DNA of 39,018 bases from Virgibacillus aidingensis (lineage in GTDB: Bacteria > Bacillota > Bacilli > Bacillales > Amphibacillaceae), in contig NZ_WIXN01000021.1 of NCBI RefSeq assembly GCF_010994035.1, forward strand, positions 38,584 through 77,601, written 5' to 3'. The translations under genes were made by a program, and so were the position numbers. Below, one piece after another: positions 23,993-32,973 of the stretch. Each line of letters starts with the position of its first letter. Position 1 is the first letter of the stretch. The notes below the pieces were generated by a model. It searched no databases and was not told where the DNA came from. It was given only the letters and a program-made list of their open reading frames with translations.

Positions 23993-24230
23993 GGGGCTGG
24001 GACAAAAGTACTTTTATCAAGGTAAAATCCGAACAATAATAATTAGCCCCTATAACCCGCTCCGGAAATATACTTCGCTTTCCGCGGGGGAGTGGTGAGT
24101 CTCCTCGGGCTGAAGCCCTGTGGGGTCTCACCGATCTCCTGCTTCCCGCAGGAGTCTACGTATATTTCCTCCGCTAAATTAGATTATTGTTCGTGTTTAG
24201 AATAAATTACTTTAGATATGTCCCACCCTC
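23993..24230. repeat. Dispersed palindromic repeat, copy 3
   Basis: Starts GGGGCTGGGACAAAAG and ends TGTCCCACCCTC followed by a run of T. It has the most diverged interior of the three copies (GGGGGAGTGGTGAGTCTCC for GGCGGCTGGTAAGCCTCC), yet with matching changes on both stem sides. The T-run makes this copy a plausible terminator for the LysR gene. Confidence 0.8.
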
Positions 24231-24401
24231 TTTTTTTTTTTGATTATTTAAAGCCATCATTACGCTAAACGTAACGATATCAGTTTTACAGATGGAAGAA
24301 TATCACTATTAGCTATTTTACGTGATGACAGGCAGATTTTATACTAGGGATAGATTCACATTATTATACAATTTTCAAACAAAAAGACGGGAGGAATATT
24401 T

Positions 24402-25616
24402 TTGGCTGCTAATAAGGCTGTAGTCTATAGGGAACCTGGGGTAGTAGATGTGGACGACATCGGTTATCCGGAGCTTATTTTAAGAGACGGACCCGGAGTT
24501 AATCCTTTGAACGTCGGCAGGAAATGTGAACATGGCGTTATCTTAAAAGTAATTACTACGAACATATGCGGAAGTGACCAACACATGGTCCGCGGCAGAA
24601 CGACTGCTCCATCAGGACTTGTTCTTGGTCATGAAATTACAGGTGAAGTTATTGAAACGGGGCGGGATGTAGAATTTATTAAAAAAGGGGATCTTGTTTC
24701 GGTTCCATTTAACATTGCTTGCGGCCGCTGCAGAAATTGCAGGCAGCAGGATACACACATTTGTGAGAATGTGAATCCCGATCGACCCGGATCTGCTTAT
24801 GGATATGTGGATATGGGCGGATGGGTTGGCGGCCAATCCGAATATGTCATGGTGCCTTATGCAGATTTTCAACTATTGAAGTTTCCGGATAAGGATCAGG
24901 CCATGGAAAAAATATTGGATTTAACCATGCTATCTGATATTTTCCCGACAGGATATCACGGTGCCATAAGTGCGGGTGTGAAAACAGGCTCAACTGTGTA
25001 TGTAGCAGGCGCAGGTCCGGTTGGATTGGCAGCAGCCCACTCAGCGCAACTATTGGGGGCTTCTGTAGTCATCGTTGGAGATTTAATTGAAGAACGGCTG
25101 GCCCAGGCAAGGAGCTTTGGTTGTGAGACAGTAAATTTAAGAGAACATAGTAATCTGTCAGAACAATTGGAACAAATTTTAGGAACTCCGGAAGTGGATT
25201 GTGCCATTGATGCAGTTGGTTTTGAGGCAAGTGGTCACGGAAAGGATGCCGAAGAAGCCCCGGCTACCGTGTTAAACTCCATCATGGACGCTACCCGTGC
25301 CGGCGGACGATTAGGCATTCCAGGACTTTATGTAACAGGGGATCCCGGTGCCAAAGATAAGGATGCACAGGAGGGGTCTTTAAAAATCCGATTTGGTTTA
25401 GGTTTTGCCAAGGCACATACATTTGTAACCGGGCAGACACCAGTAATGAGATATCACAGGGACCTGATGAACGCTATTTTAAGTGATAGAGCACAGATTG
25501 CCAAAGCAGTTAATGCAACGGTAATCTCACTTGACGAAGCGCCGGCAGGATATAAGGAGTTTGACGGCGGTGTGGCCAAGAAGTTTGTCATTGATCCGCA
25601 CGGGGCTCTGCGGTAG
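24402..25616 (+). CDS. Zinc alcohol dehydrogenase, formaldehyde dehydrogenase (glutathione-independent) type
   Basis: 404 residues, medium-chain dehydrogenase with catalytic zinc ligands (ICGSDQH, GHEITGE), a structural zinc loop (CGRCRNCRQQDTHIC) and a Rossmann GAGPVGLAAAHSAQLLGA. Length, the GVNPLNVGRKCEHGVILKV start and the WVGGQSEYVMVPYADFQLLKFP insert match glutathione-independent formaldehyde dehydrogenases. It uses NAD with aldehyde or alcohol substrates. The start is TTG at 24402, seven bases after GGGAGG. Same direction as the GlcG/HbpS-like gene 95 bases on. Confidence 0.85.
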   Translation: MAANKAVVYREPGVVDVDDIGYPELILRDGPGVNPLNVGRKCEHGVILKVITTNICGSDQHMVRGRTTAPSGLVLGHEITGEVIETGRDVEFIKKGDLVSVPFNIACGRCRNCRQQDTHICENVNPDRPGSAYGYVDMGGWVGGQSEYVMVPYADFQLLKFPDKDQAMEKILDLTMLSDIFPTGYHGAISAGVKTGSTVYVAGAGPVGLAAAHSAQLLGASVVIVGDLIEERLAQARSFGCETVNLREHSNLSEQLEQILGTPEVDCAIDAVGFEASGHGKDAEEAPATVLNSIMDATRAGGRLGIPGLYVTGDPGAKDKDAQEGSLKIRFGLGFAKAHTFVTGQTPVMRYHRDLMNAILSDRAQIAKAVNATVISLDEAPAGYKEFDGGVAKKFVIDPHGALR

Positions 25617-25711
25617 TTAAATGCATATATAGCAGAGGGGGCACCCCAAACTTTTATCAAAATTCTTTGAATGAAATAGAGTAACTGAAAAGTAAAGGAG
25701 GAATACAACAC

Positions 25712-26125
25712 ATGACCATAATGAATCTTGAATTGGCAAAACAGCTTATTGAAGGTGCCGAGAAAAAAGCAGCAGAACTTGGAATACAGATGGTTATATC
25801 AGTTGTGGATGAAGGCGGAAATCTGATCGCTGTACATCGTATGGATGATGCATGGTTAGCGAGCATTGACATCGCACAAAATAAAGCATGGACTTCGGTT
25901 GCATTAAAAATGCCGACATCAAATTTAGCGGAAGCAACTGTTCCGCACGCTGAACTATATGGGCTGAACACAACGAATAATGGGCGGTTAGTTCTCTTTG
26001 GCGGAGGCATCCCCTTAGTTGAAAATGATAAAGTAATTGGCGCTGTCGGCGCGAGTGGAAGTGCTGTTGAGGATGACATTCAAGTTGCACAGGCAGCGGT
26101 TGATGTTTTCGAGAAAATAAAATAG
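25712..26125 (+). CDS. GlcG/HbpS-like small protein
   Basis: 137 residues, whole length fits the GlcG/HbpS family: LAKQLIEGAEKKAAELGIQMVISVVDEGGNLIAVHRMDDAW, KAWTSVALKMPTSNL, and the glycine-rich end FGGGIPLVENDKVIGAVGASGSAVEDDIQVAQAAV. Some members bind haem or a flavin/cobalamin-related ligand, and many sit beside dehydrogenases, as here. AAAGGAGG precedes ATG. The strong terminator after it closes the dehydrogenase unit. Confidence 0.85.
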   Translation: MTIMNLELAKQLIEGAEKKAAELGIQMVISVVDEGGNLIAVHRMDDAWLASIDIAQNKAWTSVALKMPTSNLAEATVPHAELYGLNTTNNGRLVLFGGGIPLVENDKVIGAVGASGSAVEDDIQVAQAAVDVFEKIK

Positions 26126-26134
26126 GGTGAGCGG

Positions 26135-26174
26135 TCGGAGTGTTTGTCCCGCTTGAAAGGGGCAAACACTCCGA
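26135..26174 (+). terminator. Strong terminator after the GlcG/HbpS-like gene
   Basis: TCGGAGTGTTTG-T-CCC pairs with GGG-G-CAAACACTCCGA around a short loop and is followed by TTATTTT. It starts ten bases after the stop codon. Confidence 0.85.
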
Positions 26175-26324
26175 TTATTTTGACTTACCCCAACACCATT
26201 CTTGCCTACGCTGTAATCGCTAATATTAAAGTTGCTGCTGGCAAATGCAGCGGAAAGTGCAAAAAGCTTTATTTTATACATTGGTATGTGTCAACATAGA
26301 TCTAAAGCAGAAAGGGTGCATGTA

Positions 26325-27251
26325 ATGAAAGCCATTGTTGTCAACGAATCCGGCAATATAGAAGACTTTAAAGAAATAGAAGCAGATAAACCAGAAGTAA
26401 ATGCAGATGTTATATTGATTGAAGTCCGGGCGGTTGCCATTAACCCGGTAGACAGTGCGATACGAGAAGGACGGATGGGGTTTAAGCTGGAGTCACCCAT
26501 GATCTTAGGGACGGACATCTCTGGTGTGGTTGCTGAAACAGGAGAAAATGTTACGGATTTTTCCGTGGGTGATGAAGTATTTACTTCATATAAGGTCAAT
26601 CGCGGCGGCGGACTGGCCGAATATGCAGCGATTCCCCAAAAATATGTGCTGAAAAAGCCGGAAAAAGTTTCTTTTGAAGAGATTGCAGCCCTGGGTATCG
26701 CAGCACTTACTGCATATCAGCTGGTGAATAAAGAATCCTACCAGGTACAAGAGGGAGAAACCGTATTTGCACAGGGGGGTTCCGGTGGTGTAGGAACGTA
26801 CACCGTGCAGTTTGCCAAACAGAATGGAGCACATGTCATTGCGACAACGAGCAGAAATGAAGAACTGCTTCAATCCCTTGGGGCAGATGAAGTTGTTAAT
26901 TATAAGAAGGAAGATGCTGCAAAAGTTTATGCCAATAAAGCTGATATGTTAATTGATACAGTCGGCCGGGGTACGGAAACTCTGCCTGTCGTCGTTGAAG
27001 GCGGCCGGGCATTAACACCCGCAGCTCCTATTTCAGAAGATAAAGCTGTAGAAAGAAATATTACGGTGGACCGATTGGTTTATCAAATAAATACAGACCA
27101 ATTAAATAAATTCGCAAATCAAGTAGAACGCGGCGACCTGAAAGTGGTTATTGATGAAGTTTTCCCGCTTACCCAGGAGGGCGTACAGCAGGCTTATCAA
27201 TTAAGTGTGTCCGGACATGCAGCTGGAAAAATTGTGCTAAAAGCTGAATAA
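26325..27251 (+). CDS. NADP-dependent quinone oxidoreductase (zeta-crystallin type)
   Basis: About 308 residues, medium-chain reductase without zinc ligands. Features: AVAINPVDSAIREG, ILGTDISGVVAETGENVTDFSVGDEVFTSY, the Rossmann stretch EGETVFAQGGSGGVGTYTVQFAKQNGAHVIAT and HAAGKIVLK at the end. It reduces quinones or activated alkenes with NADPH. ATG at 26325 follows AAAGGGTGCATG; the longer frame from 26232 has no ribosome site and starts inside the previous terminator region. Single gene. Confidence 0.85.
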   Translation: MKAIVVNESGNIEDFKEIEADKPEVNADVILIEVRAVAINPVDSAIREGRMGFKLESPMILGTDISGVVAETGENVTDFSVGDEVFTSYKVNRGGGLAEYAAIPQKYVLKKPEKVSFEEIAALGIAALTAYQLVNKESYQVQEGETVFAQGGSGGVGTYTVQFAKQNGAHVIATTSRNEELLQSLGADEVVNYKKEDAAKVYANKADMLIDTVGRGTETLPVVVEGGRALTPAAPISEDKAVERNITVDRLVYQINTDQLNKFANQVERGDLKVVIDEVFPLTQEGVQQAYQLSVSGHAAGKIVLKAE

Positions 27252-27392
27252 ACAGCGATGGGAGATAATGATAAATTGATGGCGGCAATTTTTTTAAAAA
27301 AGAGATAAAGAGCAAGGCATCAATTTACATGGTAATGAAGCCTTGGAACAATCGGACAACTGCACGAAAAAGAAATATCAGCAATAATGTTA

Positions 27393-27420
27393 AACAGGCC
27401 TCAGGTCACCCGGGTCTGTT
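27393..27420 (+). terminator. Terminator-like hairpin after the quinone oxidoreductase
   Basis: AACAGGCC pairs with GGGTCTGTT (one G-U pair) followed by TTGTATG. A second hairpin without T-run (CAAGGC.TCA / TGA.GCCTTG) lies at 27313-27345. Confidence 0.45.
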
Positions 27421-27520
27421 TTGTATGATTTATTAAGTGATGCCGCTTCACCGTGCCCAGTAACTCCGGTAAGTTCCAGACGGCTATCATTCATCCGCAA
27501 TTGCTCTATGCTTAGTCTGT

Positions 27521-28357
27521 TTATGTACATTCTGCCATTTTTTGTAAAAATGGCTTTAAATTATCTTCAAATGGTCTAAGGTCATTTTCAATAAAGTTAT
27601 GGATTGCCTTTTTATTGTTTTCTAAAAAAATTACATCCTTAAATTCCGGCTGTTCCCCTTTACTAACCAATGTTTCGGCAAATTTCTTATAAATTTCCTT
27701 TAACTCGCTTTGCAGGATGTTCAGTTTTACATGAAACAAGATGGAAAAGAAATCATAGGTGCCACCACTTTTTACATACACGGGTGTACACCTTTCTACA
27801 TGATGAGGCGCCACTCCCAGCTCTTCCTGCATTTCCCGCAGTACACTCCGCTCCATATCAAAATAATTGCCATTTAAATCCTCCCGGCTTAAGCCTCCAC
27901 CTGCACACTGCAGTCTTCCCGGATATGCCGTGTGGTCAGCCATTTCACCAAACACAAATACGGCATCCTGTGTTTCTGCCAAGCCAGCCCCGAAAACAAT
28001 CCTGCATCCTTCTTCATCTTTCATATGGTTTCTGACCGTATGTAAATAATGCGCATAATCCGTCTGCTTTAACAGGAACCGGAACGCATCTTCATCTTCC
28101 GTTACAGCATCCACATGAAAAGCCTCCCCGCGGTGAAAGGAGCCATCCCGGTTTACTTCCTCCCAAAACGCCTCAATCTCCCGCTTTCTTTTGGATGATA
28201 ATTGAACCACATTGTGCGTGAAATGTACTTCCACTTTTTTTGTAATTGGTGTTAAATTTATCGGCTTCAAATTTACGTGTCCTTTCCGGTAGCTTATTTG
28301 TATAGAAAAATGATTTCTTTCAAGCATGAATGTATTTATCCTGTTCATAGAAACCAT
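27521..28357 (-). CDS. Nudix-hydrolase-like protein
   Basis: 278 residues. A Nudix box is visible at about residues 153-180: CAGGGLSREDLN with the REMQEELGV metal-binding helix, so phosphate-anhydride hydrolysis is likely. The N-terminal 130 residues form a beta-rich domain (MNRINTFMLERNHFSIQISYRKGHVNLKPINLTPITKKVEVHF) that I do not recognise. Substrate unknown. The ribosome site is weak, and ATG at 28345 is an alternative start to 28357. Convergent with the oxidoreductase. Confidence 0.7.
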   Translation of the reverse strand: MVSMNRINTFMLERNHFSIQISYRKGHVNLKPINLTPITKKVEVHFTHNVVQLSSKRKREIEAFWEEVNRDGSFHRGEAFHVDAVTEDEDAFRFLLKQTDYAHYLHTVRNHMKDEEGCRIVFGAGLAETQDAVFVFGEMADHTAYPGRLQCAGGGLSREDLNGNYFDMERSVLREMQEELGVAPHHVERCTPVYVKSGGTYDFFSILFHVKLNILQSELKEIYKKFAETLVSKGEQPEFKDVIFLENNKKAIHNFIENDLRPFEDNLKPFLQKMAECT

Positions 28358-28492
28358 TTCTTTCTAAGCATCGATATCCATTGCAAATCCTTTAACAGAA
28401 TAATCATTTACATGTGCTTGCAGGTCTTATTATACATGAGAACTTGGCTGACTTAAAAATGCTATCTAATGTTAATTAATAGTTAAATCTTG

Positions 28493-28515
28493 ATAGTTAT
28501 ATTTAAACTAACTAT
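28493..28515. promoter_or_regulatory. Putative operator of the XRE-ImmA unit
   Basis: ATAGTTA and TAACTAT form an inverted pair with a nine-base spacer in the 270-base gap before the gene pair, with another AGTTAA half-site just upstream. XRE proteins often bind such sites. Confidence 0.35.
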
Positions 28516-28626
28516 AAAAAATACATTAAATTATCATCAAAACTTCAAAAAAAATAAAAAATATCATATGTTTTCTACTCCGATTGATGTAAAATGGTAT
28601 TAAGAAAATTTAAAGGAGCGACTTGC

Positions 28627-29376
28627 ATGGAACATTTTAAATTTGCCCCACAAGACAGTGAAACGATTGTTAATGCTATTGTGGAAGGGTATCGAGACTA
28701 TATCGATCATCGTAAGGATCGAAACGAAAAAATGGCTATCAGCTCTGCTTTTGCATGGACGAAAGGAAACTTTATAGAGAGTAAAATTGCTGAAATCAGC
28801 CCTGGCCTTAACTTATCGTATAAGTTTGCAAAAGCAGGCCTGACCTGGGATTACTTGCAATTCATTCACGGTGATACGAAGAAACTTTTCCTTATTAAGA
28901 ATGCAGCTTACTTTAATGAAAATTGCTTCTCACATGCTTTGTTACCTAATCAACAGAACAGCAAAGGGCATCTTAGAACATATCTCCACGAACTTTCTAA
29001 AATAAATCAAGGCATTGAATTTTCATCTGTTCAACAACCCCTGCATGCAAGTGAACAAGGGGAGCAACTATCCTTCTTTGTTGCGGAAAAACAAATAAAA
29101 GATGAACTTGAGCAAGTTCAAAATACGTATAATGAATTCCATATTCTCACCTATCAAATTGATGAGGCATACCAAATTTCTGAAATAATGCATTATTTAC
29201 CTAACCCGGAGAATAATATCGCATATAGAATTGAGGACCTCTCAAAATATATTTCCGGTTCGGAGTTAACCGATGAAGAACGTGAAGTTATTGCACCGGA
29301 ACAAGACAGTGGTATAATTGATCCTGCAGCATATGATATAGGTATCTTAGAGAATAAGGATAAAGAAAGTAATTAG
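28627..29376 (+). CDS. Unknown 249-residue protein paired with XRE-ImmA gene (possible toxin)
   Basis: No catalytic motif that I can name. The protein is soluble, with aromatic-rich centre (LSYKFAKAGLTWDYLQFIHGDTKKLFLIKNAAYFNENCF) and acidic C-terminus. I suspect one of the DUF families that are encoded just before XRE-ImmA/IrrE proteins in Firmicutes. AAAGGAG precedes ATG at 28627 (an earlier ATG at 28594 lies before that site). It is followed after 23 bases by the XRE-ImmA gene, so the two form an operon, by analogy a toxin with its metallo-protease/repressor partner. Confidence 0.55.
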   Translation: MEHFKFAPQDSETIVNAIVEGYRDYIDHRKDRNEKMAISSAFAWTKGNFIESKIAEISPGLNLSYKFAKAGLTWDYLQFIHGDTKKLFLIKNAAYFNENCFSHALLPNQQNSKGHLRTYLHELSKINQGIEFSSVQQPLHASEQGEQLSFFVAEKQIKDELEQVQNTYNEFHILTYQIDEAYQISEIMHYLPNPENNIAYRIEDLSKYISGSELTDEEREVIAPEQDSGIIDPAAYDIGILENKDKESN

Positions 29377-29399
29377 ACATTTAGATAAGGAGAAGCGTT

Positions 29400-30599
29400 A
29401 TGTTTATTGGTAAAAATTTAACTAACCTTCGTATCATGCATGGATATTCACGAAAAGAGCTCTCTGAAAAATTAAATGTAACAGAACAAGCTGTCTGGCA
29501 ATATGAAAATAATTATACATCTCCCAAAATGCAAGGAGTTAATGATTTAAAATCTATCTTTAATGTAAAAAGTAAGTTTTTTTATAAAAAGGACATTTTA
29601 GGACGTTATTTTGAACCGGAAAACATTCCAATTATGAATATTGCTTACCGTTCCAAGGTAATGAATGTGATCTCCAAAACACAAGCAGAAGCCAAGCACG
29701 TCGAATACTTAGATAGTTTTATTAACTATCTGACGGCTAATTTAACTTTTCCATCACAAAAAATTATTCAATTAAGAAACGAGGTAATTAACTACTTAAA
29801 TACTTCAATGGAAGATAGAGAAGTACAAATCAATAAGGCAGCTGAACTTGCACGAAGAAAACTGGGTTTCCGACATGATACAAATGACAATTTAATGTTT
29901 TTAGTAGAAAAAAGTGGCGTGTTCATTTTTGAAAAACCAATTGGGGAAGAAATTGATGCTTATAGCTTATGGACGAAACAAGATAGACCGTTCATTATAC
30001 TAGGTAATTTAAAACGTTCGGCTGTACGCAGAAACTTTGATATTGCACATGAACTTGGTCATTTGTTACTGCACTATAAAGTGGAATTCACTCATCTCGA
30101 TCGCAAAGAGCACAAGGCTATTGAAAAGGAAGCCAACCTGTTTGCCGGAGCCTTTCTATTACCGGAAAAATCATTTTTGGAAGATATGAAGAGCATTGCA
30201 CGTGTCACAAATCCCGATGCATATATAGATTTAAAAAAGAAATGGAAAACTTCCCTGCAGGTTTTGGGCTACAGGGCAGCTAATTTGGGGATCTTAGATG
30301 CAAAAAAACACCGTAACTTTTATGCGGCGCTTCATCGGAAAGGATATCTAAAAAGAGAACCACTCGATGAATCTTTATCGATCCAAAAGCCGGAAAAAAT
30401 TAAATCAATTATTGACTTAGTTTCTAAAAAGGGAATGATTGATATACGAGAGATGGTAGAAAGAGATTGGATGGTAGAAATTCCATTTTTCCACCGATTA
30501 ACAGGTATTGATACGGAGTTTTTCTATAGTTATATGCATGACGACCAGGATTTTGGGTTAGCGGATGTTAAAGAACTTTCATCTGGTATTTCTAATTAA
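29400..30599 (+). CDS. XRE-HTH plus ImmA/IrrE metallopeptidase fusion
   Basis: 399 residues. Residues about 5-60 are an XRE HTH (NLRIMHGYSRKELSEKLNVTEQAVWQYENNYTSPK). The middle holds an ImmA/IrrE (DUF955) zinc peptidase: RRNFDIAHELGHLLLHY with HELGH as zinc site and the downstream glutamate in KAIEKEANLFAGAFLLPE. The C-terminal part is unassigned. Such fusions act as repressor/antitoxins that are also proteolytic switches, for example in phage-like repressors and defence toxin-antitoxin pairs. AAGGAGAAGC precedes ATG. Followed by a good terminator. Confidence 0.85.
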   Translation: MFIGKNLTNLRIMHGYSRKELSEKLNVTEQAVWQYENNYTSPKMQGVNDLKSIFNVKSKFFYKKDILGRYFEPENIPIMNIAYRSKVMNVISKTQAEAKHVEYLDSFINYLTANLTFPSQKIIQLRNEVINYLNTSMEDREVQINKAAELARRKLGFRHDTNDNLMFLVEKSGVFIFEKPIGEEIDAYSLWTKQDRPFIILGNLKRSAVRRNFDIAHELGHLLLHYKVEFTHLDRKEHKAIEKEANLFAGAFLLPEKSFLEDMKSIARVTNPDAYIDLKKKWKTSLQVLGYRAANLGILDAKKHRNFYAALHRKGYLKREPLDESLSIQKPEKIKSIIDLVSKKGMIDIREMVERDWMVEIPFFHRLTGIDTEFFYSYMHDDQDFGLADVKELSSGISN

Positions 30600-30606
30600 C
30601 GAATAG

Positions 30607-30644
30607 GGTAGAACCTTAATAAGATGGGTTCTACCTTATTTTAT
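30607..30644 (+). terminator. Terminator after the XRE-ImmA gene
   Basis: GGTAGAACC pairs perfectly with GGTTCTACC around an 11-base loop, followed by TTATTTTATTT. Confidence 0.8.
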
Positions 30645-30724
30645 TTGTTATTAATAACCATCTAATGTAATACCATCAATACACCTGCTGAGCTTTGCTT
30701 ATTAGGCCATGTTTTATTCCGCTC

Positions 30725-31057
30725 TCAACTTTCCATTTCGATAATATCATAATATAGTGTCAGCTTTTGCCTGTTCATATCATTGACAATGTCGGTGTAG
30801 CGGGCAGACATATTTTTCATGGTGGTGTTGGACGCGTTGTAGTACTGCCGGTTTTCTTCGGTTTGTTTTTCCATAGCTTTGATGGCTTCTTTAATTATTT
30901 TTCCTTCGCTGTTCTGAAATTCACTCTTCACTACTTGGTTAAGGTTCATTGCCATATTATCCAACTTTTCCAGTCTGGAAGTAAATGCATCTGCTTTATA
31001 GGTCAGGTCAACTTCTGTGTCAAAGTGATATAGCAAAGTCTGCTGCCCGGTTTCCAT
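30725..31057 (-). CDS. Small helical type VII secretion partner (WXG-like/DUF3130-type)
   Basis: 110 residues, almost wholly helical with heptad-like pattern (LEKLDNMAMNLNQVVKSEFQNSEGKIIKEAIKAMEKQTEENRQYYNASNTTMKNMSARYTDIVNDMNRQ), like the small helical partners that bind LXG-type toxins and take them to the type VII machine. No signal peptide. GGGAGGAATG precedes ATG and only 14 bases separate it from the lipase gene, so the two are co-made. Only one such partner is seen; the described S. aureus lipase system has two. Confidence 0.65.
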   Translation of the reverse strand: METGQQTLLYHFDTEVDLTYKADAFTSRLEKLDNMAMNLNQVVKSEFQNSEGKIIKEAIKAMEKQTEENRQYYNASNTTMKNMSARYTDIVNDMNRQKLTLYYDIIEMES

Positions 31058-31071
31058 TTACATTCCTCCCA

Positions 31072-32958
31072 CTAAAATATAGTATTGGCGATTTCTTTTT
31101 CTTCTTCAAACAACTGCTCAATGGTATTTCTAATAGCAGTAAGGGTTGCTGTTGTTTTTTCAATATCACTTTCCATATATGTAAACATATTTTCAAATGG
31201 GGCACGGAATCCGTTATTGGGGAGTGGCTCTATGTAATCATGGACGTAAATTTTTCTAAGGTGATAAAATTGCTTTGTATCGTAGGTGAAATTTCCAAGG
31301 AGATGCTGGTAAGCATATGGTCTGGATTCCATGTCATCGATTTGCTCCATTAAATTCTTCTTCCTAAGCTCGAAATCCTGCAGGTATTCCATTTCATAAT
31401 GCTGTTTCAGCTGATTTAGCAAGGTCTGCTTCTCCTCTATCAGGGACATGCCTTTTGTATAAATACGTGTGGCAGAGGAGACATTGACGTCGATCTCTTC
31501 CCCGTCTACTATTGCTGAAAAAATAAGATCACCGCCTGCAGTATATCTCTTGTTTTCCATTATACCAAGTGCCCCGATTACCGATCCAAGTCCATGTGCA
31601 TCAACTGCACTGTTGAAAATGCTTTGTAATTCACTTGTTTCACCAAGGATTACATCTATTCTGCTTCTAGAACTGCTAAAATCTCCTTTTATATCTGTAA
31701 TAACACTTCTGATTTGAAATATCTGAACGGCTGTTGGCAAAGAAAGAAAAGCGTCAGCTGTGTCGAAAATAGATAGCAAATCCTGCTCCAAACCTTCCAG
31801 TTCTGTTGTTATCAAATTCTTCTCCTCTATAGTTATATAGTTCAAATCATGCAATGTATCCAAAATGCCCGGCAGCTGTGTGTAGAGCATTTGCACATAA
31901 TTAATGACCTGCGGCAGCTTATCCCTGATATCCCTGGCCATGGCTGAGAAATCCGATACAAGTCCCGGCAGGTTTTGCACATAATCCCAGCCTTCATACT
32001 CAATTAAGTCATCAATGAAAGCTCCGTCAATTCCTGTCAGCTCTTGAATGAAGCCGTCAAAACCTCCCTCATTATATGCTCCTGAGTAATTTTTAGCCAA
32101 GTAAACCTGTATATCTCTTACTACTTCATCCGGAAGTGCTGCGATTAATTTATTAATGCTTTCTACTTCTTTGTTGGGGAAGGCGTCTATTTTGGTCGTT
32201 TCACCCACATTGATAAATCCCCGGACATTGCTGGCAACGGCATGAAGAAAGTCTTGTTCTGTGATGGTGTGGTGGATGTTTTTACCGCTATCTTTGTAGT
32301 AATCTTCGGTGAATTCTTTTAGGGATTTGGGATCTATATCGTATATTGCTGTTAAATCGAATGGGTTAATGCTAAATTTTTCATTCAGTTCTTCAGCAAA
32401 ATCATCGTCTATTGAGTATAATTGATAGAATGTAGGAGGTGCTGGATTTGTAGTATAAGTTGAGTCATAACGCTCAGTGGTCAATTGGATTAAAGTGTTC
32501 AAATTGCCTCCAAGCGAGTGGCCAAGTCCAAATTTCTTTAAATCAATATTATACGATACTTCTTTTTTGTTTAATATTAATTCAGTAACCTTCTCATCAA
32601 AATTTATCGCTGCAATATACTGGTTACTGTTTCGCCCTACAAAAATCCCCATTATATTATATAGCCAATCTTCAGAGCGCCAAGAATTATCCTCTGTCAA
32701 TTCGCTTCCTCTAGTTATGGTATACGTTTGATTGATACCTATTTCATCATAAAAATGTATTATAGTACCCTTAAATCCATTTGCTTCTGATTCATCAATA
32801 ATATCAGCAGACTTATAAATATTTATTGTAGAGGGTGGTTCTTTCCCAGTCTCTTCAATAAATATTTCCTTTACACGATCTTTCGTTATTTCATCATACT
32901 CTAGTTCCATAATTCGGTTTCGTAGTAGTTTAGTATCTAATACCTCTTCATTTTCCAA
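31072..32958 (-). CDS. Type VII secretion lipase toxin, TslA-like reversed architecture
   Basis: About 628 residues. The N-terminal half is an alpha/beta-hydrolase lipase: HFYDEIGINQTYTITRGSE, then the nucleophile elbow KFGLGHSLGGNLN with the serine near residue 148, and TTNPAPPTFYQL. The C-terminal 200 residues are long helices (SRSRIDVILGETSELQSIFN; IYTKGMSLIEEKQTLLNQLKQHYEMEYLQDF; IEKTTATLTAIRNTIEQLFEEEKEIA) as in LXG-like targeting regions. Lipase first and targeting domain last is the order described for the S. aureus antibacterial lipase TslA. AGGTGA five bases before TTG at 32958 decides the start (GTG at 32967 is possible). Immunity lipoproteins lie directly upstream and a small partner downstream. 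Confidence 0.75.
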   Translation of the reverse strand: MENEEVLDTKLLRNRIMELEYDEITKDRVKEIFIEETGKEPPSTINIYKSADIIDESEANGFKGTIIHFYDEIGINQTYTITRGSELTEDNSWRSEDWLYNIMGIFVGRNSNQYIAAINFDEKVTELILNKKEVSYNIDLKKFGLGHSLGGNLNTLIQLTTERYDSTYTTNPAPPTFYQLYSIDDDFAEELNEKFSINPFDLTAIYDIDPKSLKEFTEDYYKDSGKNIHHTITEQDFLHAVASNVRGFINVGETTKIDAFPNKEVESINKLIAALPDEVVRDIQVYLAKNYSGAYNEGGFDGFIQELTGIDGAFIDDLIEYEGWDYVQNLPGLVSDFSAMARDIRDKLPQVINYVQMLYTQLPGILDTLHDLNYITIEEKNLITTELEGLEQDLLSIFDTADAFLSLPTAVQIFQIRSVITDIKGDFSSSRSRIDVILGETSELQSIFNSAVDAHGLGSVIGALGIMENKRYTAGGDLIFSAIVDGEEIDVNVSSATRIYTKGMSLIEEKQTLLNQLKQHYEMEYLQDFELRKKNLMEQIDDMESRPYAYQHLLGNFTYDTKQFYHLRKIYVHDYIEPLPNNGFRAPFENMFTYMESDIEKTTATLTAIRNTIEQLFEEEKEIANTIF

Positions 32959-32973
32959 TTTTATCACCTGACT

